Below, in pieces: positions 38,505 to 46,956 of a stretch of 64,000 nt of DNA. A program made the translations under genes and the position numbers. The stretch comes from Gemmatimonadaceae bacterium (GTDB lineage Bacteria; Gemmatimonadota; Gemmatimonadetes; Gemmatimonadales; Gemmatimonadaceae), in assembly GCA_014377535.1 (NCBI GenBank), contig JACMPK010000025.1, forward strand, positions 1 through 64,000, in the 5' to 3' direction. The notes below the pieces were generated by a model. That model searched no databases. It saw only the letters and a program-made list of their open reading frames with translations, and was not told where the DNA came from. Every line of letters begins with the position of its first letter. The first letter of the stretch is position 1.

Positions 38505-38525
38505 GCAGACGCCTACAGCATTTTC

Positions 38526-40103
38526 GTGATTCCAGTCGACGCGCGTCCCGCACCTCTCCAGTCCATCGTCACGCAGCGTTCCGGCGTGCCGCTGCGCGTT
38601 CGTCTTGTGATCGGCCTGCTGCTGCTGGCGGCAATTCTCGTGGCGCCGCTGCTGGTGACCCGATATTCGCTGAAGCGCCTGTATGCCGAGATCGAGCAGC
38701 TCCAGAGTCAGAACTTCCGTGCGTCGCTGCTGCTGGGCCGCGTGCGCGGAGCAGCGGACCGGGTTCGACGCGCCGATGACCAGATCGGCGGATTGCGCGA
38801 CAGCACTGGCGCTCCTGCGCTGCGCTCCGCGGTCGCCTCGATGCGCAGGCTGACGGACTCGTTGGGCCAGCTCTCGGCCGACGTCTCATATGCGGGCGTC
38901 GACACGGCGGTGCACGAGATCGAGCGACTGACCGACGCCAGCCTTGCTGCGATGGTCAGAGGCAATTTCGACAGGATCGACACGCTGTCCGTGGTTGCGG
39001 TGCGGCCAGGACTCGTGCGGGTTGGAATGGCGGTTGCCGACGCGGAAGCGGCGCTGCGCGTGGAGACAGCGGCGCGCGTGCGCACCGCCGGCGACGAAAC
39101 CGCACAGGGCCGTCGCGTGTCGCTCCTCGCGCTGATGCTGGCACTCATCGTGGCCGGCATCGTCGCCGCGTGGATCATCTTCAGCATCTCCAGACCCGTC
39201 GCGGACCTGCAGTACGGCATGGAGCGTGTGGCGGCAGGACAGTTCGACCACAAGCTGGCAATCGCCTCGCGTCGCAGCGACGAATTCGGCCGGCTGGCGG
39301 ACAGCTACGCCGCGATGGCGCAGCGACTCGGTGAGCTGGACCGGCTGAAGGCGGAGTTCGTGTCGATGGCGTCGCACGAACTGAAGACGCCGCTCAACGT
39401 GATACTGGGCTACCTGACGCTGTTGGACGATGGTGTGTACGGAACGCTCACGGACAAGCAGCGTGAAGTGATTCACACGCTCGAGCGGCAGAGCCATTCA
39501 CTGAATCGGCTGGTGCGACAGCTGCTCGATGTCTCCCGCTACGATGCCGGTGGCGCGAAGCTGGACGTACAGCCCATCAGCACGCGCGAGCTCTTCGCAG
39601 AGCTCCAGACGTCGCTCGTGGTCATCGCCCAGCAACGCGGGGTGCTGTTCAGTGTCACGGCGGCCGATGGCATGCCGGCCGAGGTCTGGTGGGACCATGA
39701 TCGCATGATCGAGGCACTTGGCAACCTCGTCACCAATGCGTGCAAGTTCACGCCGCGCGGTGGCGTCGTCGCGCTGCACGGCGATGGTGAACCAGGCGCC
39801 GTGCGCATCGAGGTGCGCGACAGCGGTGTCGGCATTCCGGCGCCGGAGCTGCCGCACGTATTCCGCAAGTTCTTCCAGGCTGGCAACCAGGATGCCGCAG
39901 GCGTGGCCGGCACCGGGCTTGGCCTCGCCATCGTGCGCGGCACCATCGAGGCGCACGGCGGTTCGGTGCACGTGTCATCGGAGGTCGGCGTCGGCACCAC
40001 GTTCACGATTTACGTTCCGCAGCGTGCGCCAGCACCGCGACGAGTCTACACATCGGCTGCCTCCGCGGCGGCGGCGGTGGAAATTTCGAGCTTTCCCTCA
40101 TGA
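38526..40103 (+). CDS. Membrane sensor histidine kinase (HAMP-HisKA-HATPase)
   Basis: 525 aa from GTG 38526. Domains: TM1 at 26-45, an Ala/Arg-rich helical periplasmic domain at about 46-198, TM2 at 200-220, HAMP at about 221-272, HisKA with His284 (MASHELKTPLNVI), and HATPase with N box around Asn400-Asn405, G1 DSGVGIP (432-438) and G2 GTGLGLAI (462-469). The sensor is a long helical bundle without a known ligand fold. No response regulator gene is adjacent, so the partner is encoded elsewhere. The stop overlaps the start of a lipoprotein gene by 4 bp. It is divergent from asnS. Confidence 0.93.
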   Translation: MIPVDARPAPLQSIVTQRSGVPLRVRLVIGLLLLAAILVAPLLVTRYSLKRLYAEIEQLQSQNFRASLLLGRVRGAADRVRRADDQIGGLRDSTGAPALRSAVASMRRLTDSLGQLSADVSYAGVDTAVHEIERLTDASLAAMVRGNFDRIDTLSVVAVRPGLVRVGMAVADAEAALRVETAARVRTAGDETAQGRRVSLLALMLALIVAGIVAAWIIFSISRPVADLQYGMERVAAGQFDHKLAIASRRSDEFGRLADSYAAMAQRLGELDRLKAEFVSMASHELKTPLNVILGYLTLLDDGVYGTLTDKQREVIHTLERQSHSLNRLVRQLLDVSRYDAGGAKLDVQPISTRELFAELQTSLVVIAQQRGVLFSVTAADGMPAEVWWDHDRMIEALGNLVTNACKFTPRGGVVALHGDGEPGAVRIEVRDSGVGIPAPELPHVFRKFFQAGNQDAAGVAGTGLGLAIVRGTIEAHGGSVHVSSEVGVGTTFTIYVPQRAPAPRRVYTSAASAAAAVEISSFPS

Positions 40104-40672
40104 ATGCACCTGTACGACACAGCGCACAGCGCGTAATGCTGTGCTTTGCTGCCGCCGTGGCACTTGCCTCCTGCCGCACGGCTACGCTCGTCGTGACGGA
40201 AGCCGTCCAGCCAGCAGCGCCGCCGCCGCCACCAGCCGTGGAGTCGATCTGGGCCTCGACGCAGACTTCGGTCTTCGCGCTGCTGGCCGACAACCGCGTG
40301 CCAGCCGCCGACTCCATGCTGCTGCAGTTCTCTCGCGACCACGCGCGCACGCCCGCAGCGGCTCGCGCGCGGTGGTGGCGCACCCTGCTGCGCGTGGATG
40401 CGCGCGCCGTCGGCGCCGAGCCATCGCTGACGATCATGCAGATCGACTCACTGCTCGCCGACTCGATCTCGATCGACATCCGCACCGAAGCGCTGATGAT
40501 GCGGCGCAGTATCAACACGATCGATTCGTTGCGGCGCGTCGAGCTGCGACGCCGCCTGCAGGCCACGCAGCTCGCAAACGAGCGGCTCGACGAATTGAAG
40601 TCGGCACGCGACTCGGTGACGAAGCTCGCGGCTGAAATCAACCGACTCCGGCGACGCCTGCGCGCGCCCTGA
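40100..40672 (+). CDS. Predicted lipoprotein coupled to the histidine kinase
   Basis: 190 aa; signal peptide with lipobox VALASC (Cys25), then a Pro-rich linker (PAAPPPPPA) and an all-alpha region. The C-terminal 60 residues are strongly charged and heptad-like (INTIDSLRRVELRRRLQATQLANERLDELKSARDSVTKLAAEINRLRRRL, given here only as a description of positions 133-188), suggesting a coiled coil. Start overlaps the kinase stop by 4 bp and the gene ends 3 bp before the convergent recG stop. The arrangement recalls glrK-qseG of enterobacteria, where the lipoprotein binds the kinase; homology is not shown. Confidence 0.78.
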   Translation: MNAPVRHSAQRVMLCFAAAVALASCRTATLVVTEAVQPAAPPPPPAVESIWASTQTSVFALLADNRVPAADSMLLQFSRDHARTPAAARARWWRTLLRVDARAVGAEPSLTIMQIDSLLADSISIDIRTEALMMRRSINTIDSLRRVELRRRLQATQLANERLDELKSARDSVTKLAAEINRLRRRLRAP

Positions 40673-40675
40673 GCG

Positions 40676-42793
40676 TCAGCCCACGCGAAAAAGCTCGAGC
40701 GCGCGCCGGTATCGTCCGGTGAGCAGTTCGCGCAGCGGCTGATGCTCGGGCGCGACGAGCGCCGGATCGCGCGACAGCAACGCCTCGGCTGCAGCCCGGG
40801 CAACCGGAATCATCGCCTCGTCACGCAACGGATCGGCGACACGGAAGCTCGGCATGCCACTCTGCCGCTCGCCGAACAGATCACCCATGCCGCGCAGGCG
40901 CATGTCGGAACGCGCAATCGCGAACCCATCCTCGGTGCTGACAAAGATGTCGAGCCGCTCGGCCGAGTCGGGGCTCACGTCACCCAGCAGAATGCAGTAG
41001 CTGTCATCGGCGCCGCGGCCCACGCGACCGCGCAGTTGGTGCAGCTGCGACAAGCCGAAGCGCTCCGGGTGCTCGATCAGCATGACCGACGCATTCGGCA
41101 CGTCGATACCGACCTCGATCACGGTCGTCGCGACGAGCACGTCGATCTCGCGCGCGAGGAAGGCCCGCATCACGGCGTCCTTCTCGTCGCCCTTGAGCCG
41201 CCCATGCAGCAGCCCGACGCGACGGCCCGCGAACACACCGCCCGCGAGTTCCTCGGCCATCTGCGTCGCGGCGCGCAGGTCGCTCCGTTCCGACTCCTCG
41301 ATCACCGGGTACACCACGTACGCCTGCCGGCCCACATCGAGCTGGGCATTCACGAACGTCATCACGCGATCACGCGCCAACTCCGGACGCTTGGTCGTCA
41401 CGATCGGCACGCGACCCGGTGGCTTCTCGTCGAGCAGGCTCACATCCAGGTCGCCGTAGATGGTCAGCGCGAGTGAACGCGGGATCGGCGTGGCGCTCAT
41501 CAGCAGCACATCGGGCGTCGCGCCCTTGGCCTGCAGAGCTTTTCGCTGCTCCACGCCGAAGCGATGCTGCTCGTCGACGATCACGAGTCCCAGCTTGCCG
41601 AACGATGTCGCGTCCTGCACCAGCGCATGCGTGCCGACCACGATCAATGGCTCGCACGAGGCAAGTCGTGCGGTTGCTGCGCGCCGCTGCGCCGCACCCA
41701 TGCGTCCCGTCAGCAGCGCCGGCGCAATGCCAAGTGGTGCCAGCAGCGTCGTGAACGTGCGCACATGCTGCTCGGCCAGCAGTTCGGTCGGCGCCATCAG
41801 CGCAGCCTGCCAATCGTTCTCCATCGCGACGAGCGCCGCAAACAGCGCGACGATCGTCTTGCCGCTGCCGACGTCACCCTGCAGCAACCGGTGCATGCGG
41901 TGGTGACTCGTCATGTCGGCGACGATCTCGCGCAGCACGCGCACCTGGGCTCCGGTGAGCGTGAACGGCAGCAGTTCCTTCAGCGCCGTGGTCAGCTTGC
42001 GACGGTTGACGAAGGTGATGCCATCGCGCTCCGATCGCTCCAGCTGGTTCGCGCGGCGATGCAGCAGCTGCACGCAGAACAGCTCTTCGAATGCCAGGCG
42101 CGCGCGACCACGCTCGGCTTCCTTCACGCTGCCGGGACGATGCACCAGTCGCAGCGCGTCGGCGAGCGGCGGAACGCCGGCCGCGGCCAGCACGCTGGCA
42201 GGCAATGGGTCTGTTATCTGCGGCAGCAAGGCATCGAGCTGCGCATCGACGAGCTGCCGCAGCAGCTTGGTCGGCAAACCATCAGTCGCGGGATAGACGG
42301 CGAGCACGCGACCACCGGCGGTCCCCGTGTCGTCGGCGCCGAGATTCACGAACTCGCGCGGCGCCAGCTGGCGTCCGTGGAAAATGCGAACCGGCCCGCT
42401 GAGCAGCAGCACGTCGCCGACGTTGATGGTGCGATCCAGGTGCGGCTGGCCCGGCCATCCCACCTCGAGCAGCCCGCTCGCATCCTGGATCACCGCCTGA
42501 AAGATCCGCAGCCCACGACGCGTGGGAATGACGCCCTTCGAGATCACGCGGCCAAGGACCGTGACATCTTGACCGGGCTGCGCACGCGCGACGGGCAGCA
42601 CGGTGGTCGCATCCTCGTAACGGCGCGGCACGTGCATGAGCAGGTCGCCGGCGGTCGTGATACCGAGCTTCGCGAGCAGCTCCGCGCGACGTGGGCCCAC
42701 CCCTTTCAGGTAGGTGACGGGCGTCAGCAGTGTGACCGGCGGCGCCACGCCGCCACCTCGCTTGTCGCGCCGTGCCGTCGCATCGCCGCTCAC
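40676..42793 (-). CDS. recG: ATP-dependent DNA helicase RecG
   Basis: Branch-migration helicase for stalled forks and Holliday junctions; 705 aa from GTG 42793. The N-terminal wedge/OB domain spans about 25-190 (YLKGVGPRRAELLAKLGI at its start). Helicase motif I is GDVGSGKT at 306-313, motif II is DEQH at 407-410, motif III is LLMSATPIPRSLAL, and motif VI is QLHQLRGRVGRG. The C-terminus has the RecG-typical DMRLRGMGDLFGERQSG. It overlaps the ftsY stop by 4 bp and is convergent with the kinase-coupled lipoprotein gene. Confidence 0.97.
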   Translation of the reverse strand: MSGDATARRDKRGGGVAPPVTLLTPVTYLKGVGPRRAELLAKLGITTAGDLLMHVPRRYEDATTVLPVARAQPGQDVTVLGRVISKGVIPTRRGLRIFQAVIQDASGLLEVGWPGQPHLDRTINVGDVLLLSGPVRIFHGRQLAPREFVNLGADDTGTAGGRVLAVYPATDGLPTKLLRQLVDAQLDALLPQITDPLPASVLAAAGVPPLADALRLVHRPGSVKEAERGRARLAFEELFCVQLLHRRANQLERSERDGITFVNRRKLTTALKELLPFTLTGAQVRVLREIVADMTSHHRMHRLLQGDVGSGKTIVALFAALVAMENDWQAALMAPTELLAEQHVRTFTTLLAPLGIAPALLTGRMGAAQRRAATARLASCEPLIVVGTHALVQDATSFGKLGLVIVDEQHRFGVEQRKALQAKGATPDVLLMSATPIPRSLALTIYGDLDVSLLDEKPPGRVPIVTTKRPELARDRVMTFVNAQLDVGRQAYVVYPVIEESERSDLRAATQMAEELAGGVFAGRRVGLLHGRLKGDEKDAVMRAFLAREIDVLVATTVIEVGIDVPNASVMLIEHPERFGLSQLHQLRGRVGRGADDSYCILLGDVSPDSAERLDIFVSTEDGFAIARSDMRLRGMGDLFGERQSGMPSFRVADPLRDEAMIPVARAAAEALLSRDPALVAPEHQPLRELLTGRYRRALELFRVG

Positions 42794-43722
42794 GAGTCGA
42801 ACAGCGCCTCGGCAAACTCGGTCGCATCAAAATCATGAAGGTCGGCCGCCGTTTCGCCGGTTCCGATGAACTTCACCGGAATGTTCAGCGCCTCGTGCAC
42901 GGCGACCACCACCCCGCCCTTCGCGGTGCCGTCGAGCTTCGTCACGACCAGCCCCGTCAGCGGAACAGCCGCAGCGAACGTCTTCGCCTGTTGCACGGCG
43001 TTCTGTCCGATGGTGCCGTCCAGCACCAGCAGCGCCTCATGCGGCGCACCAGGCAATCGCTTGGTGATCACGCGCACGACTTTCCGCAGTTCGTCCATGA
43101 GCGCATCGCTGGTGTGCAGCCGGCCGGCGGTATCCACGATGATCACATCAACACCGCGTGTCAGTCCGGCGTCAATCGCGTTGAAGCCGACCGCGGCGGG
43201 GTCCGAGCCGGCGGCCCCGCCCACGAAGTCCGCGCCGCTGCGCTGTGCCCAGATACGCAACTGCTCGATGGCTCCGGCGCGAAACGTGTCGCCCGCCGCC
43301 ACCAGCACGCGCTTGCCGTTCTGCTGCAGCCGCGACGCGAGTTTGCCGATGAACGTGGTCTTGCCGGCGCCGTTCACGCCAAGCACGAGGATGACGGTCG
43401 GTCCAGTGTCCTGGTAGTGCATGGCTGGATCGGAGTTGCCGGTACGCAGCGCAGCCGCGATCTCCTCCTGCAGCGCCGTCGCGAACTCGTCCTCGGTGCG
43501 AATCTCACCACGACGCGCACGATCCTCGACCGCAGCGACGAGCTTGAGCGTCACCGCAACGCCGAAATCGGATTCCAGCAGCACCTGTTCGAGCTGCTCC
43601 AGTGATCCCTGATCGACACCACCGCGAATCGCGACGCGCCAGTTGGTGGTGACGACCGACTTGACCTTCTGCCAGAAAGACTTCTTCGGGAGGTCGCCGT
43701 CGCGACGAAACAGGCGCGCCAT
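42790..43722 (-). CDS. ftsY: Signal recognition particle receptor FtsY
   Basis: SRP receptor GTPase that delivers ribosome-nascent chains to the Sec translocon. ATG 43722 gives 310 aa; it lacks the long acidic A domain of E. coli FtsY and starts with a basic, amphipathic N-terminus (MARLFRRDGDLPKKSFWQKVK). NG domain motifs: G1 GVNGAGKT at 115-122, DTFRAGAIEQL, DTAGRLH, TKLDGTAKGG and the closing FIGTGE. The upstream open frame into the vWA-like gene is a shadow. Confidence 0.96.
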   Translation of the reverse strand: MARLFRRDGDLPKKSFWQKVKSVVTTNWRVAIRGGVDQGSLEQLEQVLLESDFGVAVTLKLVAAVEDRARRGEIRTEDEFATALQEEIAAALRTGNSDPAMHYQDTGPTVILVLGVNGAGKTTFIGKLASRLQQNGKRVLVAAGDTFRAGAIEQLRIWAQRSGADFVGGAAGSDPAAVGFNAIDAGLTRGVDVIIVDTAGRLHTSDALMDELRKVVRVITKRLPGAPHEALLVLDGTIGQNAVQQAKTFAAAVPLTGLVVTKLDGTAKGGVVVAVHEALNIPVKFIGTGETAADLHDFDATEFAEALFDS

Positions 43723-43759
43723 GCGAATGACTCGGGTGTTGACGAGAAAGGAAAACGGA

Positions 43760-45547
43760 TCAGCGCAGACCTGCGCGACGCCGGAGCAGCCATTCCGCTG
43801 CGAGCAGCAGCACCGTGGCAAGGTAGAGCCACCCCAGCGACCGCGCACCGCGGCGCACGGCACGCGCCTCGCCGTTGAGCAGCACACTGCGCATGTCGGC
43901 GACAATCGGCAGCCACTCGCGCGACGCATTGACAGGCAGCACGATCGCGCTGCCGTCAATCGTACCACGCCAGACGCCGTCGCTCAGCGCCGGTGACGTT
44001 ATTTCGGCGGCATCGCCGAAGCGCAGTGAGTCGCGACGCGTGGCGCGATCGCCATCACGCACGAGTGACACGACGGCCCGTGGCTGCGCGCCGCGACGCC
44101 AGCGCACGGGCGCACCGGCGCGCTGCACCATGAGCGCCGGCACGGGAACGGCCGCGCGACCACGAGCGGCCATCAACCAGTCGGTCGCGCCACCGACGAG
44201 TGCCTGGAACGCCATCTCGCTGACGCCCCCACGCGCACGCCACCGGCTGTATCCCGAGGCGGACACCTCGACGCGGCGAACGTCGCCCTCGTGCGCAGTC
44301 ATGATGGGCGTACCGCCTGCGGCACTCATGCCTGGCGCGGCGCTCAGCGCGGTGATACCACCCCGTGCGGGTGCGGCGGCGAGCAGCGGCGGCAACGATT
44401 CAACCACGATACCTGCCAGCGACGGCTGCAGCGGCGATGTCGGAGCGACGCGAACCAGCAACTCGGGCGCATCGCTGCCCGGTGGCGCGAGGAGCAGCAG
44501 CGCACGCGTGCCAAGCGACGACGGCGACCCCATCGCAGTGGTGTCGCCATGCAGCACGGCAAGCGTTGCCCCGCGTACTGCGGCACGTACCGCGCTCTCG
44601 TCCACCGGCGTGAAGTTGCCATCGCGGAGCCAGCGGCCGGGTGCGATCCGATAGTACGCATCGGTCGGCAGCGCGACATTGGCGCGTAGTGCGGTCGCCA
44701 CGTCGCGCACATCGGCATCCGGTGCGGTCGAGACGATCACGACGCGTTGCCGCGCGCCGCGCCGGAAGGCAACGGCCACGGTGTCATTCCGTGACTGCAC
44801 GTCGGAGCCCGCGGGTAGCGCGGCGCGCAGCACCGCAATGGAGTCACCAGGCGGGATCACCACCCGGCTCTCGACCACGGCCTCGCCCGCCGACTGCAGC
44901 GCGGGGACGGTGACCGCGGCGACGGAGTTCGCGTCGATCAGCCAGCGCAACGTGGTGGCTGCGGCCGCGCCATCGGTCATGACGCGCGCTCGCAGCGTCA
45001 CGGTGTCACCGACGCGTGCCTCGGTTGGTGCACTGACGTCGGCCACGGCGCGATCACCGACGGCACGAACGGGGATCACGATCACGCGCGAGCCGGCAAC
45101 GGCCTGCTGCAACGCGTCCGGATCATCCAGACCTCCGTCCGTGATGACGATCACGCGCTGCCCTTGCGCCGCGGCACGCTGGATGAGCGGCCCGACGGCC
45201 GACGCGGCATCACGGGGCCATTCAAAGTCGGATCCGGTGCGCACCGAGTCGCCGAACAGCTGCACGGCGACCGATCCTGCAACCCGGCGGGCGGTATCCA
45301 CGGCGGCGCGCCAGGCACTCGTGTCGCCGTTTCGTATCCAGCTGGCCGACGCATCAAGCGCCACCAGCGGCGTTGGCGGCGTCGCGATGCCAATGGGGAG
45401 GTCGAGCAGCAGCGCGGCGACGAGCGCGACAGCCGCGACACGAAGCAGTGCCAGCGGAATCCGCGGGCGCGTCAGCGACGGATAGGCAACCCACGCCACG
45501 ACGACGCCGGCACCGAGCGCGAGCCCCCAGCCAGACACATCGTTCAC
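43760..45547 (-). CDS. Membrane protein with vWA-like domain, function unknown
   Basis: 595 aa from GTG 45547. Two N-terminal membrane helices (about 7-25 and 31-52), then a vWA-like segment whose putative MIDAS begins LVALDASASW (Asp65, Ser67, Ser69) and continues with VIVITDGGLDD, a large beta-rich extracytoplasmic region (residues about 150-560), and one C-terminal helix with an Arg-rich tail (LYLATVLLLAAEWLLRRRAG). This architecture resembles BatA/aerotolerance-like vWA proteins and large 'double membrane' glutamine-amidotransferase-like proteins, but a single named family is not certain. It overlaps the M23 peptidase gene by 4 bp, tying it to ftsZ. Confidence 0.75.
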   Translation of the reverse strand: MNDVSGWGLALGAGVVVAWVAYPSLTRPRIPLALLRVAAVALVAALLLDLPIGIATPPTPLVALDASASWIRNGDTSAWRAAVDTARRVAGSVAVQLFGDSVRTGSDFEWPRDAASAVGPLIQRAAAQGQRVIVITDGGLDDPDALQQAVAGSRVIVIPVRAVGDRAVADVSAPTEARVGDTVTLRARVMTDGAAAATTLRWLIDANSVAAVTVPALQSAGEAVVESRVVIPPGDSIAVLRAALPAGSDVQSRNDTVAVAFRRGARQRVVIVSTAPDADVRDVATALRANVALPTDAYYRIAPGRWLRDGNFTPVDESAVRAAVRGATLAVLHGDTTAMGSPSSLGTRALLLLAPPGSDAPELLVRVAPTSPLQPSLAGIVVESLPPLLAAAPARGGITALSAAPGMSAAGGTPIMTAHEGDVRRVEVSASGYSRWRARGGVSEMAFQALVGGATDWLMAARGRAAVPVPALMVQRAGAPVRWRRGAQPRAVVSLVRDGDRATRRDSLRFGDAAEITSPALSDGVWRGTIDGSAIVLPVNASREWLPIVADMRSVLLNGEARAVRRGARSLGWLYLATVLLLAAEWLLRRRAGLR

Positions 45548-46926
45548 TTCGTATCGCTCACGCGCGTTCCAGGTCTCGTGATGTCGAGTGCGTTCGGTCT
45601 GATCGTCGTGGCACTCCCGGTGCTCTGCGGAGCGACCGGTCGCGGCACGGCAAATCCGAGTCGTGCCGCCACTGCGTCACGAGCGCCGGCGAACGCGGTC
45701 AGCGCGGGTCCCGTGAGCGCCACACCGCTGGCGTTGCGCAATGTTCGTGTCGGTTCTCTGGACACACCGTTCACCAAGGTTTCGAAATGCAGATGAGGGC
45801 CCGTGGAGAGTCCCGTGGACCCGACGAAGCCAATGACCTGTCCCTGCGTGACGACCTGACCAGCGCGGAGTGCCTTCGCAAATCCGCGAAGATGTCCGTA
45901 CCGGGTCACCATGCCGTCCCTGTGCCTGATCTCGATCACCCGTCCGTAGCCGCCCTCATAGTCCGCCTTGATCACGGCGCCGTCGCCGACCGTGCGGACC
46001 GGCGTGCCAAGCAGCGCCGCGTAGTCGATGCCGTCATGCCGACGGCGGATGCCCAGCAACGGATGCAGCCGCATGCCGAACATGCTGGACATGCGCCTGA
46101 ACTCCAGTGGCGCGGCCAGGAATGTGGTACGCATGGGTCGGCCTTCCACATCGTAATACTCCCCGCTCCCCTCGCGGGTTGAGAATCGGATCGCGCGCAG
46201 CCAGCGCCCGTCGTGCCTCAGCGCGCCCGCCAGCAGCGGCCCCACGCGTTCCGCGCCGAATGCAGTACGGTGACGCTGGATGACGGCGACGACCGAGTCC
46301 CCGCGCACCAGGTCCGAGCCGACGTCGAGCTTGTACTCGAAGGCCTCGGCGACGGCATACGCCATCTCCAGTCGTCCCCGGACACTGATCTCGCCGCGGC
46401 CGCCATCCCGCAGCGACTCGACCAGCGAGCCCTTGATGACGGCCCGGACTGTCACGGTATCCGCTCGCCAGAGTTCCCGTCGCTCGACTGCGGTCCAACC
46501 GCTCAGGCCCGACCGCTGGACCCTGAGGCTGCGATCGTCGGCGAGTTGCAGCTCGACTTCGCGAATTTGCGCGGCAGCGCTGTCTGCAAACACCGCGATC
46601 GGGATGGTGCGCCGCGCGGTCGCGCGTAACTCGGAGGCCTGAAGCACGCCGACGGCATCTGCGCGGCTGAGACCGGCCTTCATGAGCACCGCGATGACGC
46701 CGTCACCCCGATGGATCGTATCTCGCCGGGTCACTGGTTCAGCGGATCGAGTCTGTACCATGACGCGCGGCACGGGCAGCTGCCGCCTCGGCAGACGCCA
46801 GAGCGCGATGGCGGCAGCACCACAAACGCACATCGTCACGACAGCACGCGTTCGGCGCCGTTTCCGGCGACCGAGCGCGCGTTCACGTCGAGTCCTGTCT
46901 GCGCTATCAGTCGAAGCGTCGGCCAT
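45544..46926 (-). CDS. M23 family peptidoglycan endopeptidase (MepM/ShyA-like)
   Basis: 460 aa. A basic cytoplasmic N-terminus, one membrane anchor (about 28-43), then an OapA/LysM-like and Csd3-type regulatory region at about 65-225 (RGDGVIAVLMKAGLSRADAV... FEYKLDVGSDLVRGDSVVAVI), and the M23 domain with zinc ligands His297 and Asp301 (HDGIDYA), and His378 and His380 (GPHLHFE). The order matches MepM/ShyA endopeptidases that cut stem-peptide cross-links. It starts 30 bp after the ftsZ stop, suggesting coordinated expression with division. The C-terminal 60 residues are a flexible Pro/Thr-rich tail. Confidence 0.9.
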   Translation of the reverse strand: MADASTDSADRTRRERALGRRKRRRTRAVVTMCVCGAAAIALWRLPRRQLPVPRVMVQTRSAEPVTRRDTIHRGDGVIAVLMKAGLSRADAVGVLQASELRATARRTIPIAVFADSAAAQIREVELQLADDRSLRVQRSGLSGWTAVERRELWRADTVTVRAVIKGSLVESLRDGGRGEISVRGRLEMAYAVAEAFEYKLDVGSDLVRGDSVVAVIQRHRTAFGAERVGPLLAGALRHDGRWLRAIRFSTREGSGEYYDVEGRPMRTTFLAAPLEFRRMSSMFGMRLHPLLGIRRRHDGIDYAALLGTPVRTVGDGAVIKADYEGGYGRVIEIRHRDGMVTRYGHLRGFAKALRAGQVVTQGQVIGFVGSTGLSTGPHLHFETLVNGVSREPTRTLRNASGVALTGPALTAFAGARDAVAARLGFAVPRPVAPQSTGSATTIRPNALDITRPGTRVSDTK

Positions 46927-46956
46927 CGATCATGATGACCGGTTCCCGCTTCGGAC

